Shown here: positions 16,086 to 22,721 of the stretch, piece by piece | Layout: the number at the start of each line of letters is the position of its first letter | Numbering within the stretch: the first letter of the stretch is position 1 | NCBI GenBank assembly: GCA_002327865.1 | Contig: DCUQ01000051.1 | Location: 3,123-25,843 of the forward strand | Length of the DNA: 22,721 bases | Direction: 5' to 3' | Source of the DNA: Syntrophaceae bacterium UBA2210 | GTDB taxonomy: Bacteria; Desulfobacterota; Syntrophia; Syntrophales; UBA2210 | Made by a program: the position numbers and the translations under genes | Notes under the pieces: model-generated | Seen by the model: only the letters and a program-made list of their open reading frames with translations | Told to the model about the DNA's origin: nothing | Database searches by the model: none

Positions 16086-16643
16086 TTATTCACTCTTGAA
16101 AATCTTTTCAAAGAAATGAGCCTTCTCTTTTGGGAAATAGATCGTTGCTCCACGATCGATGATGAGCTTTCCATCGAGGTGATCGAGCTCATGCTGGACG
16201 ACGCGGGCAAGAAATCCCGTATAACGTTTATTGATCTTTTCTCCCTTTTCATTATACGCCTTAACTTTTATTGAGGTAGCCCTGGTGACATCGACACTGA
16301 TATCGGGGCATGACAGGCAGGCTTCCTGCATTTTTTCCGTATCTCCCCTTACCTGTGTAATTCTAGGGTTAACGAGAACATCGTAATGCCCATCGCCTTT
16401 TTTTATCGGTTCCTTTTCATTAAAATTGCCGTTCTTGAACACCACGATTCTTTTGCTGATCCCTATCTGCGGGGCAGCCAGTCCGGCAGCGTCATCCCTT
16501 CCTACAAATACGTCGATAAGCGTTTCCACATCCCGTTTCGCCTCTTCGTCGAAAGGGATCGGAATCTCGTCGGCGGATCTTCTCAGAAGCCTTGTCTCAT
16601 CGTCGTTGATCCGCTCATTTTCCCATAATTTCCATGTTTTCAT
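16086..16643 (-). CDS. def: Peptide deformylase
   Basis: Removes the formyl group from N-terminal methionine of nascent proteins; Fe(II) enzyme, cytoplasmic. The 185 residues include the three motifs: GLAAPQIG (54-61), EACLS (107-111) with metal ligand C109, and HELDH (151-155) with ligands H151 and H155 and catalytic E152. Motif 2 reads EACLS rather than the usual EGCLS, a mild Gly-to-Ala change next to the ligand. The Shine-Dalgarno is weak (GGAAAG close to the ATG). A strong promoter (TTGAAA-17-TATAAA) lies just upstream, inside which the palindrome at 16700-16726 falls. It is first gene of a probable three-gene unit with the PK-C-like and M29 genes; fmt is not in the window. Confidence 0.95.
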   Translation of the reverse strand: MKTWKLWENERINDDETRLLRRSADEIPIPFDEEAKRDVETLIDVFVGRDDAAGLAAPQIGISKRIVVFKNGNFNEKEPIKKGDGHYDVLVNPRITQVRGDTEKMQEACLSCPDISVDVTRATSIKVKAYNEKGEKINKRYTGFLARVVQHELDHLDGKLIIDRGATIYFPKEKAHFFEKIFKSE

Positions 16644-16681
16644 CTTTCCATGCAGGACCTTTCTACTCGTGATTTTTATTT

Positions 16682-16710
16682 TTTATAACACCATGGGGTT
16701 ATTATTTCAA
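16682..16710 (-). promoter_or_regulatory. Candidate def operon promoter
   Basis: Minus strand TTGAAA (16710-16705), a 17-nt spacer, TATAAA (16687-16682): five of six matches in both boxes, about 40 bp upstream of the def ATG. The -35 box lies inside the left arm of the 27-bp palindrome, so a protein bound there would block this promoter. Confidence 0.6.
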
Positions 16711-16726
16711 TACTATTGAAATAATA
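16700..16726. promoter_or_regulatory. 27-bp AT-rich palindrome, likely operator in divergent promoter region
   Basis: TATTATTTCAAT (16700-16711), centre ACT, ATTGAAATAATA (16715-16726): perfect 12-bp arms. It lies midway between the divergent def and radical SAM genes. Each arm carries TTGAAA reading outward; the minus-strand one is a well-spaced -35 for def, and the plus-strand one (16717-16722) could serve the radical SAM operon, though its -10 (TAACTC at 16739) is poor. As RNA it would form a 12-bp AT stem with a 3-nt loop, but there is no T-run after it. I do not recognise the regulator. Confidence 0.6.
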
Positions 16727-16775
16727 TGAAAATCCTGATAACTCAGCGACATGAATAAGAGAGGGGTCGGTTATA

Positions 16776-18017
16776 GTGATAGAAAAATGTATAACGGAAA
16801 TAGCAAAACGGGAATGTTCCCGTGCCATGCGTTTCACCGAAGGGAAAGACGTGTCTCTGCCGAAGGGAGAAGCAGATCGCGGGAGGCTTCTGTATCTCCA
16901 TATACCGTTTTGCGAAAGTCTTTGCCCTTATTGTTCGTTCAACAGGGTAGTATTCGATAAAGATCTCTGCCGGAAATATCATGAAGCCCTCAGGAAAGAG
17001 ATACAGCTTTACAAAAATAACGGTTATGACTTCACCGGCATATATGTAGGTGGTGGAACACCAACGATAATGATGGACGAGCTGGAGAAAACCCTGCTTA
17101 TGGCAGCAGGTTGCTTCAGTATCAGAGAGATTTCGGTGGAGACCAATCCCAATCATCTTACGAAGGAGTATGTCGCCATACTCAAGAGGATCGGCGTTAA
17201 CAGGCTATCGGTAGGAGTGCAGAGCTTTGACGACGAACTGCTGAAGGCGATGGGCAGATACGGTAAATACGGGAGCGGAGACGAGATCGCCGCTCGGCTC
17301 GCGGAGATGTCGGGAATGTTCGATACCCTGAATGCCGACATGATTTTCAATTTTCCTACCCAGACGGAAAAGACGCTGTCCAGGGATCTGGATATCCTGA
17401 TCGATACGGGTGTGGATCAGGTTACTTATTATCCCCTGATGGTCTCGGAATCAACGCGCAAAACGGTAGAGAAAACGTTAGGGGTAGTCGATTACCGTAA
17501 AGAAAAGATTTACTACCGGCTGATTTCCCGAAAACTCTCTCTGTGCTACAATGCATCTTCGGCATGGTGTTTTTCCCGGAAAGGAACCATGGTTGACGAA
17601 TATATAGTGGATTATGAAGAATATGCCGGTCTCGGCAGCGGCTCTATCGGCTATATGGATGGCAGATGCTATGCCAATACCTTCGACATCGCCCGCTATA
17701 TCGAGCTGCTGGACAGGGGACATCTTCCATTGATGGCTTCGCGCGACTTTACACCGCTGCAACAGGCACACTACGATTTTCTCATGAAACTGTTCGGCCT
17801 GAAACTCGATATCTCCTTTATAAAGAAGAAATACGGTGATTGGGGTATCGGATATTTCCTGGACGGAATAACAGCCTTTACGCTGGCGGGAGGTTTGCGT
17901 TATAACCGAGGCACCTTCTATCTTACGGAACGCGGCAGGTACTACTGGGTCATAATGATGAGGGAATTCTTTATCGCGGTAAACAATTTCCGGGATTTCT
18001 GCCTGGGCAGACAGTGA
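16776..18017 (+). CDS. HemW/HemN-like radical SAM protein (coproporphyrinogen oxidase family)
   Basis: Radical SAM protein of 413 residues related to HemN (coproporphyrinogen III dehydrogenase) and HemW (heme chaperone). The cluster motif is CESLCPYCSF (C46, C50, C53); a Phe after the third cysteine-plus-one is HemW-like, where HemN has a fourth Cys. GGGTPT (92-97), ISVETNPNHL and NRLSVGVQSFDDELLKAMGR follow. After GR, HemW has a conserved His, whereas here the sequence is YGKYGSGDE. An N-terminal extension of about 40 residues precedes the motif, and a C-terminal region of about 130 residues resembles the HemN accessory domain. Start is GTG at 16776 with GAGAGGGG upstream. It opens the plus-strand unit with selA, rluD and pgeF. 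Heme handling is possible, but exact activity is not certain. Confidence 0.8.
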   Translation: MIEKCITEIAKRECSRAMRFTEGKDVSLPKGEADRGRLLYLHIPFCESLCPYCSFNRVVFDKDLCRKYHEALRKEIQLYKNNGYDFTGIYVGGGTPTIMMDELEKTLLMAAGCFSIREISVETNPNHLTKEYVAILKRIGVNRLSVGVQSFDDELLKAMGRYGKYGSGDEIAARLAEMSGMFDTLNADMIFNFPTQTEKTLSRDLDILIDTGVDQVTYYPLMVSESTRKTVEKTLGVVDYRKEKIYYRLISRKLSLCYNASSAWCFSRKGTMVDEYIVDYEEYAGLGSGSIGYMDGRCYANTFDIARYIELLDRGHLPLMASRDFTPLQQAHYDFLMKLFGLKLDISFIKKKYGDWGIGYFLDGITAFTLAGGLRYNRGTFYLTERGRYYWVIMMREFFIAVNNFRDFCLGRQ

Positions 18018-18072
18018 ATACATTTCAACGTGTGAATTTTAGTCAGTACCGAACCTTGAAAGAAGCGGGAAT

Positions 18073-19494
18073 ATGAATGAAAAAACCAGAGAATTACTGA
18101 AAACCCTCCCGAAAATCGACGAAGTACTCCTGATACTCGAAAGAGATGGCGCGTTAAAGGGTGTTTCAAGGGATATCGCGACGGAACAATGCCGTAAGAC
18201 CGTGGAAGAGATGAGAAATGCCATATTGAATTCGGAAAAGATAGGCGGAAAAGTCTCAGGACCTTTTTCCGTCGACAAGGCGGTTCAGGAGGTCCGGAAA
18301 AAGTTGCTCGCCCTTCATAAATACAGCCTGCGCCGGGTGGTGAATGCCACCGGGATCATCCTGCATACCAACCTGGGAAGAGCTCCTCTCTGCGGGGAAG
18401 CTCTGAGGAGAATCATCGATGTCAGCGAAGGGTACTCGAACCTGGAATTCGATCTTGACAAGGGGAAACGAGGGATAAGATACGATCACGTGAAGGATAC
18501 GCTCTGCTGTGTGTCGGGGTCGGAAGATGCCATAATCGTCAACAATAACGCCGCCGCCGTTTTGCTCGTTCTCAATACTCTCTCGGAGGGCAAAGAAGCG
18601 ATCGTTTCGCGAGGCGAACTGATTGAGATAGGCGGAGAATTCCGCATCCCCGAGGTTATGGAAAAAAGCGGCGCCATTCTCAGGGAAGTAGGCACCACAA
18701 ACCGCACACATTTCTTTGATTATGAGAACGCGGTATGTGATCGAACAGGTTTGATCATGAAAGTTCATACGAGCAACTTCAAGGTGCTCGGCTTCACCGA
18801 CGAGATAAGCCTGACCGACCTGGTAAAACTTGGTAAAGAGAAAGATATTCCCGTCATGAACGATCTGGGAAGCGGGTGTTTTGTGTCGCTGGATAATTAT
18901 GGTCTTGAAAGGGAGCCGACGGTTCAGGATGTTTTGAAGACCGGTGTGGATGTGGTTACCTTCAGCGGCGACAAACTGCTCGGCGGGCCGCAGGCGGGGA
19001 TAATCATGGGCAAGAAGGATGTCCTGGCCAGGATAAAGAAAAATCCTCTAAACCGTGCCCTGAGGATCGACAAACTTACGCTCGCGGCACTCGAGGCTAC
19101 AATGATGCATTATCTGGATCTCGACAGGGCGGTACACGATGTGCGGGTACTCCGGTCGTTGACGGAACCGGTTTCCGAAGTCAGAAAAAGGGCGGATTCG
19201 CTTTTATCGCTGCTGGAGCAATTATCGCTGCAAAGTATGACGTTTTCCATCATAGAGGAATATTCCATGGCCGGCGGCGGATCGCTTCCCACGCAGGAAA
19301 TTCCGACCGTTGTTATTGCCGTACATACTCACGGCATTTCTCCCAGCAGGCTGGAAAGGGAATTAAGAAAACTGGAAGTTCCAGTAATAGCGAGAATATG
19401 CGAAGATAAAGTCCTCTTCGACCTGAGAACAATACCGGAAGAGGAATTCATGTTCATACGGAACGGCATACAACATATAGCGGGGCTTTTGTAA
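18073..19494 (+). CDS. selA: L-seryl-tRNA(Sec) selenium transferase SelA
   Basis: PLP enzyme that turns Ser-tRNA(Sec) into Sec-tRNA(Sec) with selenophosphate; cytoplasmic, a large ring oligomer in E. coli. The 473 residues match the usual 460-470. Motifs: VVNATGIILHTNLGRAPL (about 90-107), YSNLEFDLDKGKRG, AIIVNNNAAAVLLVLN, SRGELIEIGGEFRIP, EVGTTNRTH, DLGSGCF and the PLP lysine K301 in FSGDKLLGGPQAG. The N-terminal 80 residues (LLKTLPKIDEVL) form the tRNA-binding domain. It lies 55 nt after the radical SAM gene and 57 nt before rluD. selB, which normally sits beside selA, is absent; tRNA-Sec is at the far left of the window. The presence of both implies selenoproteins in this genome. Confidence 0.97.
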   Translation: MNEKTRELLKTLPKIDEVLLILERDGALKGVSRDIATEQCRKTVEEMRNAILNSEKIGGKVSGPFSVDKAVQEVRKKLLALHKYSLRRVVNATGIILHTNLGRAPLCGEALRRIIDVSEGYSNLEFDLDKGKRGIRYDHVKDTLCCVSGSEDAIIVNNNAAAVLLVLNTLSEGKEAIVSRGELIEIGGEFRIPEVMEKSGAILREVGTTNRTHFFDYENAVCDRTGLIMKVHTSNFKVLGFTDEISLTDLVKLGKEKDIPVMNDLGSGCFVSLDNYGLEREPTVQDVLKTGVDVVTFSGDKLLGGPQAGIIMGKKDVLARIKKNPLNRALRIDKLTLAALEATMMHYLDLDRAVHDVRVLRSLTEPVSEVRKRADSLLSLLEQLSLQSMTFSIIEEYSMAGGGSLPTQEIPTVVIAVHTHGISPSRLERELRKLEVPVIARICEDKVLFDLRTIPEEEFMFIRNGIQHIAGLL

Positions 19495-19551
19495 TCTTCG
19501 GCATAGAGCATCTGATTCCTGCGCGGATCCCGCTTTTAAACCGGTTTCCCG

Positions 19552-20538
19552 ATGAAAAATAATACGACATCAGCAAATAACGAAACTTTAATATTCACTG
19601 TATCTTCCGCAGAGAGAGGGGACAGGCTCGATGTTTTCCTGTCTAAAAAAGAATGTTTCGTAACGCGTTCGCGGGTCAAGCGGGTAATCGACAACGGAAA
19701 GGTACAGGTAAACGGGGTTACGGTAAAACCGTCTTTCCGCCTGAAGGATGGCGATGCGGTCGTTGTACGGAGAGAAGAGCCGGAGGAATATGACGTTGTC
19801 CCGGAAAATTTACCCCTCGATGCCGTTTATGAAGATACGCATATCATCGTAGTAAACAAACCCCATGGCATGGTTGTGCACCCTGCCGCGGGAAACCGCA
19901 GCGGTACGCTTGTAAATGCGCTTCTGTTCCATTGCAGGGATCTTTCCGGCATCGGCGGTGTTAAAAGACCCGGCATAGTACATCGCCTGGACAAAGACAC
20001 ATCGGGACTTATGGTAGTCGCAAAGTCGGATGAAGCCCATATCGACCTGGCGAGACAGTTCAAAAAACATCTAGTCAGGAAAATCTACAGAGTGCTTGTA
20101 CACGGCGATATCCGGGAGGAATCCGGGGTAATCGACCTTCCTATAGGCAGGCACCCTGTGGACAGAAAGAAAATGTCCACCGGCAGCAGGAAAGGCAGGG
20201 AATCTCTGACCCGCTGGAGCGTAGAAGAGCGCTACAATATTGCCACGCTCCTTTCCGTCCGTATTGAAACAGGCAGGACACACCAGATCCGGGTGCATCT
20301 TAATGCAATAGGATATCCCGTTATAGGTGATACCGTATATGGTAATTCGAGGAAAAGAATCGAGACGATCAAAGATACGTTGCGGAAGGAAATACTGCGA
20401 AAAATCCGCAGGCAAGCCCTTCATTCAAGCGAGCTTTGTTTCAGGCATCCGGTCACGGGCGATCGTATGGAATTTTCATCCCCTCTTCCACATGATATGG
20501 ATCTGGTATGCAGGGAACTTGCCGACATGGATAAATAA
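19552..20538 (+). CDS. rluD: RluA/RluD family 23S rRNA pseudouridine synthase
   Basis: Isomerises specific uridines of large-subunit rRNA to pseudouridine. The 328 residues comprise an N-terminal S4 RNA-binding domain (about 17-80, with RLDVFLSKKE and TRSRVKRVIDNGKVQVNG) and the RluA-type catalytic domain (about 90-310). The catalytic Asp is D147 in HRLDKDTSGL; HGMVVHPA and RTHQIRVHLNAIGYPVIGDTVYG are the other signatures. RluD rather than RluA or RluC is favoured by the downstream pgeF, an arrangement also seen in E. coli. The ATG at 19552 has no Shine-Dalgarno; a 10-bp palindrome AAACCGGTTT (19538-19547) occupies that place. Its stop overlaps the pgeF start by one base (TAATG), suggesting translational coupling. 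Confidence 0.93.
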   Translation: MKNNTTSANNETLIFTVSSAERGDRLDVFLSKKECFVTRSRVKRVIDNGKVQVNGVTVKPSFRLKDGDAVVVRREEPEEYDVVPENLPLDAVYEDTHIIVVNKPHGMVVHPAAGNRSGTLVNALLFHCRDLSGIGGVKRPGIVHRLDKDTSGLMVVAKSDEAHIDLARQFKKHLVRKIYRVLVHGDIREESGVIDLPIGRHPVDRKKMSTGSRKGRESLTRWSVEERYNIATLLSVRIETGRTHQIRVHLNAIGYPVIGDTVYGNSRKRIETIKDTLRKEILRKIRRQALHSSELCFRHPVTGDRMEFSSPLPHDMDLVCRELADMDK

Positions 20539-21374
20539 TGTTTGAAACCGAAGATATGCGATACGGTACATCGGGCATGTTCAGGTTTTCCAGCAGGAAT
20601 GCCATTCCATATCTGGAGTGTCCGGTGCTCGGGAAAACCGGATTCATAACCCACGCATTCTGCACCAGGTGGGGAAGAACGGATAGGGGAGAATCGGACA
20701 TCCTCGATTTCGGTTCGTCTTCGGAATGCGGGAAAGAGCGGCTGTTACCGAACAGAGAGATTATCTGCTCCGCTTTTGATATTCCTGAACGTAACCTTGT
20801 TACTGTCAGTCAGGTTCATGGGAACAATATCCTGGTTATAGATGAAACATTGCAGCGTCGCAAGTATGATGCACCTCTTGAATATGACGGTATCATTTCC
20901 GCCACTGCCGGTATCGCGCTGGGTATTAAAACGGCCGATTGTGTTCCGATTTTTCTTGCCGATCGCAAAAAGCGGATTATAGGAGCCATACACGCGGGAT
21001 GGAAAGGAACATCGCTGGGAATTATCGCCGGGGCCGTCAGCATCTTTGTGGAAGAATTTTTCTCCGATCCGGCGGACATTCTGGCTGTCATAGGTCCCGC
21101 TATCGGGCCCTGCTGTTATGAAGTCGACGAAGTTGTATTCAGCAAATTTGAAGAAACCGGGTCACAATCTTTCTTTACCGGGCGTGAAATGAAAGGGAAA
21201 TGGATGTTTGATCTGCCCGAGGCCAACAGGCTACAGTTAATTGCCGCTGGGATTCCGCTGGAAAATATATTTTCCGCCGATATATGCACGTCCTGCAACA
21301 AAAACATATTTTTCTCGCACAGGGGGGAAAACGGCTGCACGGGAAGACAGTTAAACTTCATAATGTTACGATAA
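20538..21374 (+). CDS. pgeF: PgeF (YfiH/DUF152, laccase-like) family protein
   Basis: Member of the PgeF/YfiH family. E. coli PgeF removes wrongly incorporated serine from peptidoglycan precursors, while other members have copper oxidase or purine nucleoside phosphorylase activity, so the role here is likely but not settled. The 278 residues carry the three zinc ligands: H94 (SQVHGN), C135 (TADCVP) and H152 (HAGWKG), followed by GPAIGPCCYEV and the C-terminal CTSCNKNIFFSHRGENGCTGRQLNFIML. The start overlaps the rluD stop by one nt. A later in-frame ATG (MFRFSS, residue 14) is possible. The gene ends the plus-strand unit; the long rho leader follows without a clear terminator. Confidence 0.93.
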   Translation: MFETEDMRYGTSGMFRFSSRNAIPYLECPVLGKTGFITHAFCTRWGRTDRGESDILDFGSSSECGKERLLPNREIICSAFDIPERNLVTVSQVHGNNILVIDETLQRRKYDAPLEYDGIISATAGIALGIKTADCVPIFLADRKKRIIGAIHAGWKGTSLGIIAGAVSIFVEEFFSDPADILAVIGPAIGPCCYEVDEVVFSKFEETGSQSFFTGREMKGKWMFDLPEANRLQLIAAGIPLENIFSADICTSCNKNIFFSHRGENGCTGRQLNFIMLR

Positions 21375-21836
21375 GCCACCTTCTTCTATAACGTAAAAAA
21401 CACTTGACATGTTTGCTGGTTTGATGTAGGAACATTTCCAATCGAGGTTGTGTGCTAACCCCTTCCTTTTGAAGTATTTCAAGAGACCAGATTAGCTACC
21501 GGAAATAAGAGGACTTTGCAGTGCGCATCATGGATGCCGGCAATCTTTTAGCAATTCCAAATCCGTTTTTACCGTAACCTCAAGATTTGTTCTGGATTAT
21601 GATCAATCGGGTTCACGATATTTGCATTTTTTAATAGGCTGACGTCTTAAAAAATTCTGGTTTGTCCCCGGAACCTGTTTTTATGCTTCCCATAACGTTT
21701 CAAGGAGATAAAGAGATTCGGACCAATGCCTTTCCTTTCCCGGGAATGGTATCTGTGCTTATACCCTGAAAGACAAATAAGGATCAATACCTTATGCCGT
21801 AAGATCAATGTTAGAATATTAATAAAGGAAAGATAC
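21375..21836 (+). other. 462-bp gene-free leader upstream of rho
   Basis: No coding sequence is supported here. Near its left end TTGACA (21404-21409) followed after 17 nt by the poor -10 TAGGAA suggests a promoter. Another -10-like TATGAT lies at 21598-21603 without a good -35. A hairpin ATAAGG (21777-21782), loop ATCAATA, CCTTAT (21790-21795) stands 41 nt before the rho start, and a 10-bp palindrome TTCCCGGGAA is at 21737-21746. The rest is AT-rich, with stop codons in all frames. Autogenous control of rho through a long leader is known in E. coli; whether it applies here is inference. No tRNA or known riboswitch was recognised. Confidence 0.4.
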
Positions 21837-22721
21837 ATGAACATTTCAGAAGTCAAAAGCAAATCTATAGGCGAGCTTAATGCTTTAGCGGAAAAGTTGA
21901 ACGTGGCCGGAGCGAGCGGGATGAAAAGGCAGGATCTTATCTTCGCGATACTTCAGACCCAGGCTGAAAAGAACGGCAACATCACCGGAGAGGGTGTTCT
22001 TGAAACGCTCCCCGATGGATTCGGTTTCCTCCGATCGGTCGGTTACAACTATTTCCCCGGACCTGACGATATATATGTCTCCCCGTCTCAGATACGCAGA
22101 TTCGGGATGAGAACAGGGGACACGATATACGGCGAAGTGAGGCCTCCGAAAGAAGGAGAGAAGTATTTTGCTCTCCTGAAAGTGGAATCCATAAATTTCG
22201 AAGCTCCGGATGTCGCCAGAAGCAAGATACTTTTTGACAACCTGACCCCGCTCTATCCCGAAGAGAAATGGATGCTGGAATCCGATCCAGAGAATTACTC
22301 TACAAGGATTATGGATATTTTTACACCGATCGGGAAAGGGCAGAGAGGTCTTATCGTATCGCCCCCCAGGACAGGCAAGACAGTCCTTTTAAAAGACATT
22401 GCGAACAGTATAACCGAGAATCATAAGGAAGCGATCCTTATGGTTCTTCTGATAGATGAACGCCCTGAAGAAGTTACGGATATGGAACGAAGCGTTTCAG
22501 GCGAAGTTATTTCTTCAACCTTTGACGAAACCGCCACCCGGCATGTTCAGATCGCGGAGATGGTTCTCGAGAAAGCCAAACGCCTGGTGGAACATAACAG
22601 GGATGTTGTCATACTGCTTGACAGTATTACAAGGCTCGCCAGGGCTTACAATTCCGTCGTTCCGCCCAGCGGAAAGGTACTCTCCGGCGGTGTCGATTCC
22701 AATGCCCTGCACAAACCGAAA
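21837..22721 (+). CDS. rho: Transcription termination factor Rho, 3' part beyond window
   Basis: Hexameric RNA helicase that ends transcription at Rho-dependent sites. The 295 codons present are about 70% of the usual 415-420 residues; the frame is open to the window edge. An N-terminal helical domain ([39 protein letters not shown]) is followed by the OB-fold RNA-binding domain (about 50-125, with [15 protein letters not shown] and [16 protein letters not shown]). The ATPase domain then has Walker A PPRTGKT with K181, matching E. coli numbering, [14 protein letters not shown] and Walker [17 protein letters not shown] (D262). The fragment ends in [21 protein letters not shown], entering the Q-loop region. 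A good AGGAAAG lies before the ATG. The opposite-strand frame at 22515-22712 is a shadow. Confidence 0.97.
   Translation, partial: MNISEVKSKSIGELNALAEKLNVAGASGMKRQDLIFAILQTQAEKNGNITGEGVLETLPDGFGFLRSVGYNYFPGPDDIYVSPSQIRRFGMRTGDTIYGEVRPPKEGEKYFALLKVESINFEAPDVARSKILFDNLTPLYPEEKWMLESDPENYSTRIMDIFTPIGKGQRGLIVSPPRTGKTVLLKDIANSITENHKEAILMVLLIDERPEEVTDMERSVSGEVISSTFDETATRHVQIAEMVLEKAKRLVEHNRDVVILLDSITRLARAYNSVVPPSGKVLSGGVDSNALHKPK

Noticed and set aside
21655..21680. CTGGTTTGTCCCCGGAACC phrase as an end of a REP-associated or IS element
   Set aside because: It only loosely resembles such ends, no partner copy or transposase is in the window, and no target duplication is visible.
21647..21862. 71-codon minus-strand open frame in the rho leader
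   Set aside because: It overlaps the start of rho, is composed of hydrophobic low-complexity residues and has no support as a gene.

Overview
The window looks like core chromosome from a Gram-negative, probably anaerobic bacterium of about 48% GC. I favour a deltaproteobacterial (Desulfobacterota-like) lineage, with moderate confidence. The grounds are a periplasmic SurA-type chaperone (so an outer membrane), Rho and Mfd of proteobacterial type, a selenocysteine system (tRNA-Sec and SelA), molybdopterin synthesis, and several families shared with archaea and strict anaerobes (UPF0282, DUF401, an orphan pyruvate-kinase C-like domain, M29 aminopeptidase, FmdB). No phage, IS, CRISPR or toxin genes were seen. 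Both ends are cut: tRNA-Sec on the left and rho on the right.

Layout. Positions 1-1337 (minus): moeA followed 41 bp downstream by the start of the tRNA-Sec gene. Positions 1380-1524: divergent promoter region with overlapping -35 boxes. Positions 1525-11622 (plus): nadA, mfd, a one-parvulin SurA-like chaperone, uvrA, a UPF0282 metallo-beta-lactamase-fold protein and an FmdB zinc-ribbon protein. Positions 11762-16643 (minus), in transcription order: def, a PK-C-like protein, an M29 aminopeptidase, then a PAS-GGDEF diguanylate cyclase with its own likely promoter, a terminator, and a DUF401 membrane protein. Positions 16644-16775: divergent control region carrying a 27-bp palindrome. Positions 16776-21374 (plus): HemW/HemN-like radical SAM protein, selA, rluD and pgeF. 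Positions 21375-21836: a long gene-free leader. From 21837: rho, incomplete.

How the genes work together. mfd and uvrA lie 1.2 kb apart and form a transcription-coupled repair pair. def and the M29 aminopeptidase are tightly linked with the PK-C-like protein and suggest an N-terminal peptide-processing unit. selC (tRNA-Sec) next to moeA, with selA 18 kb away, points to Sec- and molybdopterin-dependent enzymes such as formate dehydrogenase elsewhere in the genome; selB and a recognisable selenoprotein are not in this window.

I found no clearly new multi-gene system. The most worthwhile signals are the 27-bp operator-like palindrome between def and the radical SAM gene, the def/PK-C/M29 operon, the UPF0282-FmdB pair, the divergent HemW-like protein, and the long rho leader. 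Promoter, terminator and repeat calls come from reading the sequence by eye.
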